Origin: CAWCKS01 sp963763485
GTDB taxonomy: Bacteria; Pseudomonadota; Alphaproteobacteria; Rhizobiales; Xanthobacteraceae
Direction of reading: 5' to 3'
Assembly: GCA_963763485.1 (NCBI GenBank)
Contig: CAVXOW010000005.1
Location: 434,001-498,000 of the forward strand
DNA length: 64,000 nucleotides
Shown here in pieces: positions 41,178-49,583 of this stretch (positions are counted from its first letter, which is position 1; each line of letters starts with the position of its first letter). Made by a program: the position numbers and the translations under genes. The notes under the pieces are model-generated. The model was not told where the DNA came from. It was given only the letters and a program-made list of their open reading frames with translations, and made no database searches.

Positions 41178-42791
41178 CTATTGCGCCTTCTCCAGCATGA
41201 ATGTGAAATCGGATTGGTTCAGATGTGTCTCGCCTGACTTCGGAGTCGACGCGCCCTTTTGGAAACTGGCTGCGTTGCCGTGACAGGCGATACAACTCGA
41301 TGACGCGAGCGGGACATCGCCCTGGCTGTAGGTCTCGAGCGTCGAATTCGCCATGAATGTCGGCGCCGGCGAACAGGTCATGTCAGGTTGCTTGACAAAA
41401 TCGGTCTCGGGCGCCGGAGCGCCGGGCACTTGCGAGTGCAACGACGTGCACGCAAATGCGCTAGGCCATTGCGTGCTGAGCAGCATGTAATTTTGCCAGA
41501 CACTGTTAGTCGGCAACATGCTGTGAAAGATCGTGTTCATGTTCTTGGCCGCGTCGGTCAGCGGTGTTTCGCGAACGATCTGGCTTTTGAACGAATCGTC
41601 CTTTCGGAAGCGCAGCCTCAGAGCCGGATCGGGATCCCATGGTGTGGGCGGCGTCGCGTTTACAGCCGGACAGTCGGCCTTGCATTTGACGCTGAAGAAA
41701 TTGTACGGACCAACCAGCTTGTTCGCCGCGACTTCATCCTTGTCCGGCACGTTCTTGACGTGTTCGAAGGAGGTCCAGATCCACTGCGGGCGACTTGCGG
41801 TCTTGTGGACTGCGTGAAAGCCGATCAAGCCCAAGGTTTCGGGCAGACACGGCCGCTCGGCGCCCGGGGGCATCAAAACGAGCGCCTTCCTCATGTGGAA
41901 GGTCTTTGCCGCATGTTCTTCGTCCGTCAAAATCTTCCAGGAGACCTTGAGCATGAAGGCGCCAAGCTCGGCGGTGGTATTCTGGCCCGGCGGAAAGTCG
42001 ACCAGCAGACCGGAATTAGCCGCGTTCATCTGGCCGGCCTTGGTATTCAGATGGTGCAGCATGATGTACTTGAACATCTGCCGGTTCATCAGAATATCGA
42101 AGATGGCGTAATGCCCATCCTGGTCGATCAACGGGCCGGTCTTGAACGGCTCATTGAAGCTCTCCTCGATCATCTTCACGATCATGAGGTCGGGCTTCGC
42201 CTTAAGCTGATCTTTGCATTCGCCCGCCAATCTCTCGCGCTCGTGCTCCATCGCGACCGGGTCAGTCGGCCATTGCGGTGGTTGCAGCTCGGCTGGAAGC
42301 ATGACGTCAAGGAGCTGCTTGAAGTTGTTCATATCTTCCCAGCGAGTCGGCGTATCCGCCTGCGCAGCCTCGCTATCGATTGGCTTCGTCTCATCGGCGG
42401 GCGAATTCAGCGCGATAAAAGTGCGCCACGAATAAAAATCGAAACCTCGTTGCAGGTTTTCCAGGCCGGCAACCTCTTTTTCAGCCGGACTTGTAGCCGG
42501 GTTTCCTGCCGGGCTGACGGTTTCCTGACAGGGCAGCCCCGACTTCAAAATTTGCTCTTTGTCTGTGGCGTCGATCGGGAGCAGCCCCGGGGGAAGATTC
42601 GCACCAACCAAGCGACCTTTGAATGGATCAAATAACGCCGTGCCTTTGCAATGCAGGCCTGGGCCTTGCGACGCGCCGGGGGCTGCAGCGGTCTGAGCCA
42701 TCGACCGTGCCGGAAATATCAACAGTAAGATCAAGCCAATGATGCTTGCGAGTTGGTCGACGCTCAATCGGCTACAGCCCATGATCGACAT
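41178..42791 (-). CDS. Secreted protein with a single C-terminal haem-c motif
   Basis: A 537-residue exported protein: signal peptide (about 1-34, hydrophobic core LASIIGLILLLIFPA), a long globular region with many Trp and Pro, and one CIACH haem-c motif (SSSCIACHGN) about 40 residues from the end. Only one haem and its position near the C-terminus differ from the three-haem cytochrome subunits of gluconate-type dehydrogenases. It is first in the operon and may accept electrons from the GMC flavoprotein or modify its substrate. ATG at 42791 or 42782 are both usable; TTG at 42821 less so. Confidence 0.78.
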   Translation of the reverse strand: MSIMGCSRLSVDQLASIIGLILLLIFPARSMAQTAAAPGASQGPGLHCKGTALFDPFKGRLVGANLPPGLLPIDATDKEQILKSGLPCQETVSPAGNPATSPAEKEVAGLENLQRGFDFYSWRTFIALNSPADETKPIDSEAAQADTPTRWEDMNNFKQLLDVMLPAELQPPQWPTDPVAMEHERERLAGECKDQLKAKPDLMIVKMIEESFNEPFKTGPLIDQDGHYAIFDILMNRQMFKYIMLHHLNTKAGQMNAANSGLLVDFPPGQNTTAELGAFMLKVSWKILTDEEHAAKTFHMRKALVLMPPGAERPCLPETLGLIGFHAVHKTASRPQWIWTSFEHVKNVPDKDEVAANKLVGPYNFFSVKCKADCPAVNATPPTPWDPDPALRLRFRKDDSFKSQIVRETPLTDAAKNMNTIFHSMLPTNSVWQNYMLLSTQWPSAFACTSLHSQVPGAPAPETDFVKQPDMTCSPAPTFMANSTLETYSQGDVPLASSSCIACHGNAASFQKGASTPKSGETHLNQSDFTFMLEKAQ

Positions 42792-42821
42792 CCCTTTCCG
42801 TGCGACACTGACGTCAGTCAA

Positions 42822-43610
42822 ACGGTGGAGTGCGTCAAAAACTCTCAGGAGCAGAAAAACAGGACGTTTTTACTTCTTGAACAGCCCTTGCGATCGAGAA
42901 CAGGCTTACGCTCAGCACGAAAGCCCCCGCACACCACGCGGAGTTGAGACGGCCGCCCTCACGACCGCTCTCCCAAAAATTGTAGTTTCTTAAAAAGAGC
43001 AGTCTCGCAAGAAATCAATCGGAGTCAAGCGTGCTGTTCGTTTGCGGCCAGGGGCGCTGTGACAAGCTAGGCGCGCTCGCCGATGCTCGCCGAGCCGCCG
43101 CCTTCATTGCTTGACGGTGAGAGGCTGCCTGGCGGGCGTCTTCGCTCTTCGAGTTTCGCAGACACGCCTTGGCTTCATCCTTGCAGTTTTGCATGGCCGC
43201 GCGACGCGTAGACCGTGTGTGTCGCGTCCCGCTTCGCCAACACGCTGCGCGCTCTATTCGATGGAAACACGGCCTCAAGCGAAACGTGAACCCGCGATAC
43301 TTGCGAACCCCCTCTTGAGTTTTCGAGTTGGTTGATGCGGCGATGCGCTCTTTTGACAGGAGAGGGGATTAAGATGACGTGAATAGCTTGTTCGTCAAAA
43401 GCTGCGTTCGGGTGCGAACGCGGCAAGGGAAGTATGGGCGTGGCGGACGATTGAGTTGAACTGACGACGAATGCGTGGGCGCGTCGGGAAAGCGGAGATT
43501 GCTGCGCTTTCAATTCTCGGTATCGAGGCCGGTTCGATCCGTGCGGAATCTCAGAAACTCTGTTTCACCAGGGTTTCCGAGCATTCCTGCGCCGCCATGC
43601 GCAGCGCTGT
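42822..43610. other. Gene-poor region between the GMC operon and tRNA-Leu
   Basis: 789 bp without a supported gene. It should contain the promoter of the minus-strand GMC operon. An 87-codon minus-strand frame at 43015-43278 ends in a Cys/Lys/Ala-rich piece and is not convincing. An A/T-rich patch near 42995 is the only visible compositional change. Confidence 0.5.
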
Positions 43611-43695
43611 TGGTGCCCCTGGCCGGAATCGAACCAGCACTCCTTGCGGAACTCGATTTTGAGTCGAGCGCGTCTACCAGTTCCGCCACAGGGGC
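43611..43695 (-). tRNA. tRNA-Leu (anticodon CAA)
   Basis: An 85-nt class II tRNA on the minus strand including an encoded CCA. Acceptor arms GCCCCTG and CAGGGGC pair; the anticodon arm is CTCGA-CTCAAAA-TCGAG giving anticodon CAA; a long variable arm (TTCC-GCAA-GGAG) and a GGTTCGATTCC T-arm follow. It decodes UUG. Confidence 0.96.
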
Positions 43696-43799
43696 GCTTC
43701 TGAGCCGCCACCTGACGGCTGCGGCGCGAAGCCGGCGGACTATAGCGGCGGCGGGGCGGGGGTCAATGTTCGAAGCGACGGGAGGTTGTTTGATTTGTC

Positions 43800-43878
43800 G
43801 TCACCGGGCTTGTCCCGGTGACCTCGCTTAGAGGGCCGGTGCCTCCCTGGTCGAGATGGCCGGGACAAGCCCGGCCAT
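43800..43878. repeat. Two-hairpin palindromic intergenic repeat (BIME-like), copy 1
   Basis: GTCACCGGG-CTTGT-CCCGGTGAC at 43800-43822 and ATGGCCGGG-ACAAG-CCCGGCCAT at 43856-43878. The loops are reverse complements, so two units face each other. The sequence between them (about TCGCTTAG...GAGATGG) matches the copy at 47651. It lies between tRNA-Leu and hmgA. Confidence 0.85.
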
Positions 43879-43907
43879 GACAGCAACAGAGCCCAGCGTC
43901 TCGCGCC

Positions 43908-45260
43908 TCACGGCCTCGTCGGATCAAACCGCTTCGCAAGGCCCTTCCAGCAATCGGCGTAATCGGCCTGCAGCGTTGGCGAGGTCGCGGCGTAGGTTGT
44001 CACGGCTTGCGGGAAGCGCGTCTCGAACATGAAGGCCAGGGTGCCCGCAAGCTTCATCGGCTTCAGCTCGGCGTTGCTTGCGGCCTCGAAGGCCTCGTGG
44101 TCGGGGCCGTGCGGCAGCATGCAGTTGTGCAGGCTGATGCCGCCCGGCGTGAAGCCGGTGGTGCGGGCCTCGTAGACGCCGTAGATCAGGCCCATGAATT
44201 CCGACATCACGTTCATGTGGTACCACGGCGGACGGAAGGTGTTCTCTGCGACCGCCCAGCGCTCCGGAAAAATCACAAGGTCGATGTTGGCGGTGCCCGC
44301 GGTTTCCGACGGCGAAGTCAGCACGCTGAAGATCGAGGGGTCGGGATGATCAAAACCGATCGCGCCGACCGGAGAGAAGCGGCGCAGATCATATTTGTAC
44401 GGCGCGTAGTTGCCGTGCCAGGCCACCACGTCGAGCGGCGAATGCGGCAGGGTCGTGGTCCACAGCGAGCCGCCCCATTTGACGATCAACTCGGTCGGCG
44501 TATCCTTCTCCTCGTAGGCGGCGATGGGGTAAAGAAAGTCGCGAGCGTTGGCGAGACAGTTGGCGCCGATCGGGCCGCGTTCGGGCAGGCGAAACGCGCC
44601 GCCGTAGTTCTCGCAGATGTAGCCGCGCGCTGGCCCATCCGGGAGCTCGGCGCGGAATTTGACGCCGCGCGGGATCACGACGATCTCGGCAGGCTCGGCG
44701 TCGATGACGCCGAACTCGGTGACGAAGCGAAGTTTGCCAAGCTGCAGCACGAACAGCATTTCGCCGTCGGCATTGTAGAAGGTCTGATCGACCATCGACT
44801 GCGTGATGACATAGATGTGCGCGGCCATGCCGGTCTGCGTGCCGGCGTCGCCGGCCGTTGTGATGGTGCGCATGCCGGTGACGAACGTGAGTCTTTCATC
44901 GCTTGGAACAGGCGTCGGGTCCCAGCGCAACTGGCCGAGCGCGATTTCGTGCTCGTGGCATGGCGCGGTGCGCCACTGGCCGCGGTCGAGCTTGGCGAAA
45001 CGGCCGGAATGCTTGACCGACGGGCGGATGCGATAGAGCCAGGATCGTTCGTTGGCGTCGCGTGGCGCGGTGAACGGCGAGCCGGAGATCTGCTCGGCAT
45101 AGAGGCCATAGGCGCAGCGCTGCGGCGAATTGCGGCCGATCGGCAGCGCGCCGGGCAAGGCTTCGGTCTCAAAGCTGTTACCGAAGCCGGACATGTAGCC
45201 CGGCGTCACGCCGATACTGGTGGCGCTGTTGATCGCGGGCGGGTTCTCGATACGATTCAT
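43908..45260 (-). CDS. hmgA: Homogentisate 1,2-dioxygenase
   Basis: Fe(II) enzyme that opens the ring of homogentisate to maleylacetoacetate in tyrosine and phenylalanine breakdown. The 450-residue protein has YMSGFGNSFETEALPGALP at the start and metal-ligand regions near PPWYHMNVMSEFMG, the catalytic His area and LHNCMLPHGPDHEAFE at the C-terminus. ATG 45260 follows GGGAGGATC. No maiA or fahA is adjacent, so the rest of the pathway is elsewhere. Confidence 0.97.
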   Translation of the reverse strand: MNRIENPPAINSATSIGVTPGYMSGFGNSFETEALPGALPIGRNSPQRCAYGLYAEQISGSPFTAPRDANERSWLYRIRPSVKHSGRFAKLDRGQWRTAPCHEHEIALGQLRWDPTPVPSDERLTFVTGMRTITTAGDAGTQTGMAAHIYVITQSMVDQTFYNADGEMLFVLQLGKLRFVTEFGVIDAEPAEIVVIPRGVKFRAELPDGPARGYICENYGGAFRLPERGPIGANCLANARDFLYPIAAYEEKDTPTELIVKWGGSLWTTTLPHSPLDVVAWHGNYAPYKYDLRRFSPVGAIGFDHPDPSIFSVLTSPSETAGTANIDLVIFPERWAVAENTFRPPWYHMNVMSEFMGLIYGVYEARTTGFTPGGISLHNCMLPHGPDHEAFEAASNAELKPMKLAGTLAFMFETRFPQAVTTYAATSPTLQADYADCWKGLAKRFDPTRP

Positions 45261-45319
45261 GGCGATCCTCCCGTGCAAGGCACACAGAATTATCGCATGT
45301 GGCAATGAGGTCGCCCAGC

Positions 45320-45465
45320 CTTACCTCTCCCCGCAATGCGGGGAGAGGTCCGGATCGCGTAGCGATCCGGGTGAGGGGCATGGCACAGTGCTACTGAGGA
45401 CGCAGAACTCGCGGACAGCAGCCCCTCACCCCGACCCTCTCCCCGCTAAAGCGGGGCGAGGGAGA
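45320..45465. repeat. Compound palindromic intergenic repeat
   Basis: Hairpin ACCTCTCCCCGCA-A-TGCGGGGAGAGGT (45323-45349), then CGGATCGC-GTA-GCGATCCG (45351-45369), then a third stem at 45435-45462. GGGTGAGGGGC (45369-45379) also pairs with GCCCCTCACCC (45421-45431). A pattern of this kind is frequent between genes in Bradyrhizobium. It lies between the hmgA start and the gene ending at 45491. Confidence 0.8.
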
Positions 45466-45490
45466 AGAGCTGCCACAGTTGCGCGGCGCC

Positions 45491-46297
45491 CTACGCCGCC
45501 TTCCACAGCGACGACGACACCTTCATCCAGCGGTTCAAATGCCGCATCGAGGCGACCAGCTTGCCGTCCTTGTCGTGCAGAAACGACTCGAACCAGGCGA
45601 ACTCGGTCTTGTTGCTGTCGCCGACGCAAATCACTTTGCCGGTCTTGCGGTAGGGAACGCCTGACCTGATCGGTCCGTCGTGCAGCACGACTTCGGAGGC
45701 GCCGAAGAAGCCGACCACCGGCTGGTTGAGCAGATCGGGAAACACGATGCGCAGCGCGCGGAACATTTCGCTGGGGTCGCGCACGACGCCGTTGTCGCCT
45801 TCCGCCATGACGAAATTGGTGTCGGCGGGAAACTCGGCGCCGACTTTCATGTGCGAGAGGATGCGGTTTGAGCCCGGCTTGGCCTGCTCCAGCGGCAGCG
45901 AGCTCACATAAGGCGTGCCGGCCGGCTTGCCGACCGACAGCGAGCCCTTGGCGACGACCTTGCCGTCCCTGGTCTCGACCCACGCATCCATCAGCGCGTC
46001 GGTCGCGCCTGATGGTGGCGCCTTGACCACGGCGCGGACCTCTTCACGATCGACGGTTGCGAAGGTGTAGTACATGCTGACGGCGCAGGTCTTGAGCCAG
46101 CGCTCGCCGAACAGTTGCTCAAGGATCGGACGGAAGTGGCCGAGATGTACCGAGCCCGGAATCGTGCCGCCGCGCATGCCGACCTTTTCGGCCACCGCGT
46201 CGGTGTGGATGGAGTTCGGCAGGCCCTGCCACTTGTTCACCGGCTGCTGCCACTCGCCATAGATGTGGCCGGGCTTTTTCTCGACAGTGATCGACAC
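45491..46297 (-). CDS. Hypothetical protein, possible hot-dog fold
   Basis: A 268-residue soluble protein. It begins VEKKPGHIYGEWQQPVNKW and contains RGGTIPGSVHLGHFRPILE and a second similar half (SEVVLHDGPIRSGVPYRKTG), consistent with a double hot-dog (MaoC-like) arrangement. No catalytic residue can be named with confidence. It is the only gene between two repeat-rich intergenic regions; the next one upstream is on the other strand. Confidence 0.65.
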   Translation of the reverse strand: MSITVEKKPGHIYGEWQQPVNKWQGLPNSIHTDAVAEKVGMRGGTIPGSVHLGHFRPILEQLFGERWLKTCAVSMYYTFATVDREEVRAVVKAPPSGATDALMDAWVETRDGKVVAKGSLSVGKPAGTPYVSSLPLEQAKPGSNRILSHMKVGAEFPADTNFVMAEGDNGVVRDPSEMFRALRIVFPDLLNQPVVGFFGASEVVLHDGPIRSGVPYRKTGKVICVGDSNKTEFAWFESFLHDKDGKLVASMRHLNRWMKVSSSLWKAA

Positions 46298-46532
46298 GAT
46301 GTCCTCCCGCGGTCTTCAGATTGAGCATGCGATCAGCTTAGCCGACTCAGCCGAAACGCCAATCGGGCTGACGTGCATGACAGTCGGACGTGACGGTTGC
46401 GTCGCTGTGACTGATTGAATATTGCTTCAAATCACGAAAATTGGAGATGAAAATACTGTCATCGGTCCGGCTACGGGATTATTATCCTTTTGCGCGGTCG
46501 CTTCACCGGTGCGCGAGTCGATGCGAGGTGTC

Positions 46533-47567
46533 ATGATCTTCCGGCAGTTGTTCGAGCCTGTTTCCGGCACCTACAGCTACCTGATCGCGCGGCGCAGGGG
46601 CGCCGAGGCGCTGATCATCGATCCCGTGCTTGAGAAGGTCGACCGCTACATCCAGCTCCTCAACGACCTCGACCTCCGCCTCGTCAAGGCGGTCGACACG
46701 CATCTCCATGCCGATCACATCACCGGGCTCGGCGCGCTGCGCGACCGCACCAATTGCGTCACTGTGATGGGCGAGCAGACCAAGGCCGACGTGGTCTCGA
46801 TGCGGCTCACCGACGGCGATACCCTCGAGATCGACGGCATCGACCTCGACGTCATTTACACGCCCGGGCATACCGATGATTCCTACAGCTTCGTAATGGG
46901 CGATCGCGTCTTCACCGGGGACACGCTGTTGATCCGCGGCACCGGCCGCACCGATTTCCAGAACGGCGATCCGCGCCAGCAATACGATTCGATCTTCAAC
47001 AAGTTGCTGCGGCTGCCCGACGAGACGCTGATGTTTCCCGCGCACGACTACAAGGGCGATACGGTCTCGACTATTGGCGAAGAGAAGCGCTGCAATCCCC
47101 GTCTGCAGGTCAAGTCAATCGATGCCTACGTCCAGCTGATGAACAATCTCAACCTGCCGAACCCGAAGATGATGGATGTTGCGGTGCCGGCGAACATGCA
47201 TGTCGGGCTGTCGCAGGACGCGATTTTGCAGCGCGGCTGGGCGGTGACGGTCGACGAAGGTGTCAAACTGGTCGAGCACAGCGATATCGCCTTCATCGAC
47301 CTGCGCGAGCCGCGTGAGCGGCAGCGCCACGGCGAGATCCCGGGTTCGATCTGCGCGCCCTACCGGACGTTGAAGGAGCAGATCGCGGTTGGCGGCGCGG
47401 TGCGCGAATTGATGCGCAACCGCCAGCCGGTGTTCTATTGCGCGTTCGGCGAGCGCTCGGCGATCGCGGTGCGCGCCGCGCGCGATTGCGGCATCGACAC
47501 CGCGCGGCATTTGCACGGCGGCATGGACGCCTGGAAGCGTGCCGGCGGCCCGATCAAGCCGGTGTGA
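46533..47567 (+). CDS. Persulfide dioxygenase-rhodanese fusion protein
   Basis: A 344-residue protein: N-terminal metallo-beta-lactamase-fold persulfide dioxygenase of the ETHE1 type (about 1-235) and C-terminal rhodanese (about 250-344). The metal motif HxHxDH is THLHADH (His57, His59, Asp61, His62), with a later ligand in PGHTDD and PAHDYKG. The rhodanese active-site cysteine is Cys303 in FYCAFGERS. Such fusions oxidise glutathione persulfide from sulfide catabolism. ATG 46533 follows GAGGTG; a start at 46521 is also possible. Confidence 0.93.
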   Translation: MIFRQLFEPVSGTYSYLIARRRGAEALIIDPVLEKVDRYIQLLNDLDLRLVKAVDTHLHADHITGLGALRDRTNCVTVMGEQTKADVVSMRLTDGDTLEIDGIDLDVIYTPGHTDDSYSFVMGDRVFTGDTLLIRGTGRTDFQNGDPRQQYDSIFNKLLRLPDETLMFPAHDYKGDTVSTIGEEKRCNPRLQVKSIDAYVQLMNNLNLPNPKMMDVAVPANMHVGLSQDAILQRGWAVTVDEGVKLVEHSDIAFIDLREPRERQRHGEIPGSICAPYRTLKEQIAVGGAVRELMRNRQPVFYCAFGERSAIAVRAARDCGIDTARHLHGGMDAWKRAGGPIKPV

Positions 47568-47650
47568 CCAGCGGACGCCTCGACAGGCTTGCGGCGCGCG
47601 ATAGGCGTAGGCGGATATACAACAACTCCGTCGTCCTGAGGTGCGTGCTC

Positions 47651-47719
47651 ATCACCGGGCTTGTCCCGGTGATCGTCGCTTAGGAGGCAATGCGCACCCA
47701 ATTCGAGATGTGGCCGGTT
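47651..47719. repeat. Palindromic intergenic repeat (BIME-like), copy 2
   Basis: ATCACCGGG-CTTGT-CCCGGTGAT at 47651-47673 with downstream text (TCGCTTAG...TCGAGATG) similar to the copy at 43800; the second hairpin has decayed. It lies between the persulfide dioxygenase gene and dsbB. Confidence 0.78.
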
Positions 47720-47792
47720 GGTGAGAGCGCCGGCACCTATGACGATTATTCGGAGTGTTGAGCTCAGGATCGTCGGGAGAACCCTCGTGCTG

Positions 47793-48314
47793 ATGAAATC
47801 CACCGCACAGACGCCGAAGCCGGCTGCGACAACGGCCATCGTTGCGGTCACCGTGATCGCAGCCGCGACGTTGGTCGGCGCCTGGATCTTCCAGTACGGC
47901 TTCGACATCGTGCCGTGCGAGCTCTGCATCGAGCAGCGCTATGCCTATTACCTCGTGATCCCCGCCGGCGCGTTGCTCGCGATCGCGGCATCGCGCGGCC
48001 TCGATACGCGCTGGGTTGCGCTCGGTCTTATCGTGCTGTCGCTTGCGACGCTCGCGAATGCCGGGCTCGCGACCTATCACTCCGGCGTCGAGTGGGGCTG
48101 GTGGAAGGGGCCGACGGCATGTACCGGTCCGATCGTCGATCTCGGCAAGGCCGGCAATCTGCTCGAGCAACTCAACAAGGTGAAGGTGGTGCGCTGCGAC
48201 GAGGTGCAGTGGCGCTTTCTCGGCCTGTCGCTTGCCGGCTATAACGTGCTGATCTCGCTGCTCATGTCCGCGGTGGCACTGTGGGGCGCGGCTACCGCGC
48301 TACGCTCGCGCTAG
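47793..48314 (+). CDS. dsbB: Disulfide bond formation protein B
   Basis: Inner-membrane quinone reductase that reoxidises DsbA. The 173-residue protein has four transmembrane helices, the first cysteine pair in PCELC and the second pair in ACTGPIVD...VRCDEVQW (written apart here), as in the family. A GTG at 47787 with a better-placed GGGAGA is an alternative start. The last codons run into a repeat element at 48326. Confidence 0.93.
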   Translation: MKSTAQTPKPAATTAIVAVTVIAAATLVGAWIFQYGFDIVPCELCIEQRYAYYLVIPAGALLAIAASRGLDTRWVALGLIVLSLATLANAGLATYHSGVEWGWWKGPTACTGPIVDLGKAGNLLEQLNKVKVVRCDEVQWRFLGLSLAGYNVLISLLMSAVALWGAATALRSR

Positions 48315-48325
48315 ATTCTTTGTTT

Positions 48326-48398
48326 GAGCATGTCCTTGTGGACAAACGAAGACGTTTGTCCGGGAAAACCGGTGCCCACATCTCCGGGACATGCGCTA
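48326..48398. repeat. Palindromic repeat between dsbB and the AbrB-family gene
   Basis: GCATGTCC (48328-48335) pairs with GGACATGC (48387-48394), with GGACAAACG/CGTTTGTCC inside. The text GAGCATG...GGAAAACCGGTGCCCA...GGGACATGC resembles the element at 49463-49562. It includes the stop codon of the AbrB-family gene and lies between two converging genes. Confidence 0.75.
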
Positions 48399-49517
48399 GA
48401 TCTCGCTCTCCGGCAAATCCTCGGCCTTCGGCGCCACCGCGCGGATGATGAAGGGCATCACCACCGACACCGCGAGGAAGCGGAACAGGTGATGGGCACC
48501 GACGAAGACGGGATCGAGATGCATGGTCAACGCCACTGTCATCATGACGTCCATCGCGCCCGGCGCAAACGACATCGCGCCATCCTGCACGCGGATGCCG
48601 GCGATCCAGACGTCGAGCAGCAGGAATGCCGCCATGACCAGCACTGCTACGAGCAGCGAGCCGGCACCGGCGGCGAGGTAGCGCAATAGCGTCTGTAGTC
48701 CGAGGCCTGCGAACCGGGTGCCGGCCATGGTGCCGACGCCGATGGTTGCGGCGCTCACGATCCACGGTGGCAAGCCGCCGTCGACAATGCCGAAACCATG
48801 CAGCAGGCCGGAGCCGAACATCGCGCCGAACAGCCAGCCGCCTGGAAAGTGCAGGCGGAAGAAGACGTAGCCCATCAGCAACGAGCCGGCGACCAGGATT
48901 GGCAGCGATGACAGCGACGCCATCGGCACGCGCGGCGGACCGCCAGCCCCGATCGAGTAACCGGAGAAGGCGAGGATCACCGGTAGGAAGGCGACCAGCA
49001 GCACGACGCGCAGGGTTTGCGCGATCGAGACGCCGACCGCATCCGACTTGGTCTCGACCGCGAGCGCGACCATTTGCGACAACGCGCCGGGCGTCGCGGC
49101 AAGGATCGACGACAGCGTGTCCCAGGCGTGCACGACGCGGAGATAAAAGGCGGAGGCGAAAACGACGGCCGCTGTGCTCAGCCCCAGGACGGCGAGGCTG
49201 ACCGGATAGGCGCCAAGTCCGTGTATCATGCCGGGGGTTGCGACCGAGCCCAGCGTGATTCCGATGATGGCGCTGGTGATGTGCATCAGCGGTGACGGCA
49301 CGTTCAGCGGCCGGCCGGCCAGCGAGGCGAGCGCGACAGCAAGCATCGCGCCGGAGAGATAGCCAGCGGGCAGGCCAAGCCAGCCGAACAGGAAACCGCC
49401 GACGGCGCCGATCGCCAGCGCCTCCGCAGTGCCTCGCCAATTTCGGCGGATCGCTGCCCTGGAGCGCGATGGGATTAAATTAAATCGCCATCGCGCTCCA
49501 AATTCTTGATTGAGCAT
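48396..49517 (-). CDS. AbrB family membrane protein (putative ammonia monooxygenase-like)
   Basis: A 373-residue membrane protein of the AbrB/YchM-like family (often named putative ammonia monooxygenase, without evidence) with about ten helices in two similar halves; repeated GAMLAVALASLAGRP and GAMFGSGLLHGFGI segments are typical. Its stop codon lies in a repeat and its usable ATG (49517) and first 17 codons lie in another (49463-49562); no ATG, GTG or TTG exists between that element and the first helix. An ATG at 49556 is also in the repeat. Confidence 0.78.
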   Translation of the reverse strand: MLNQEFGARWRFNLIPSRSRAAIRRNWRGTAEALAIGAVGGFLFGWLGLPAGYLSGAMLAVALASLAGRPLNVPSPLMHITSAIIGITLGSVATPGMIHGLGAYPVSLAVLGLSTAAVVFASAFYLRVVHAWDTLSSILAATPGALSQMVALAVETKSDAVGVSIAQTLRVVLLVAFLPVILAFSGYSIGAGGPPRVPMASLSSLPILVAGSLLMGYVFFRLHFPGGWLFGAMFGSGLLHGFGIVDGGLPPWIVSAATIGVGTMAGTRFAGLGLQTLLRYLAAGAGSLLVAVLVMAAFLLLDVWIAGIRVQDGAMSFAPGAMDVMMTVALTMHLDPVFVGAHHLFRFLAVSVVMPFIIRAVAPKAEDLPESEI

Positions 49518-49562
49518 GATCTTCTCGGAAAACGGGTATCCACTTTTCCGGATCATGCTCTG
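49463..49562. repeat. Two-hairpin intergenic repeat spanning the 5' end of the AbrB-family gene
   Basis: First palindrome GGAGCGCGATGG...CCATCGCGCTCC around 49463-49500, then a 10-nt spacer and a second stem GAGCATGATC (49513-49522) with GATCATGCTC (49551-49560). This order of hairpins with GGAAAACGGGTATCCACTTTTCC between is well known to me from Bradyrhizobium intergenic regions (recollection, not a search). Confidence 0.78.
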
Positions 49563-49583
49563 AGAGACCGAGGCGCAACCGGC

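Noticed and set aside
43015..43278. 87-codon minus-strand frame before tRNA-Leu
   Set aside because: Only the last 60 codons look at all protein-like; there is no start context or recognisable family. It may deserve a database search.
43611..43695. tRNA-Leu as an island attachment site
   Set aside because: No integrase gene and no duplicated 3' tRNA fragment were found near it.
46395..46440. FNR-type site upstream of the persulfide dioxygenase gene
   Set aside because: TTGAATATTGCTTCAA has an 8-nt rather than 6-nt gap, so it does not match the FNR/FixK pattern.
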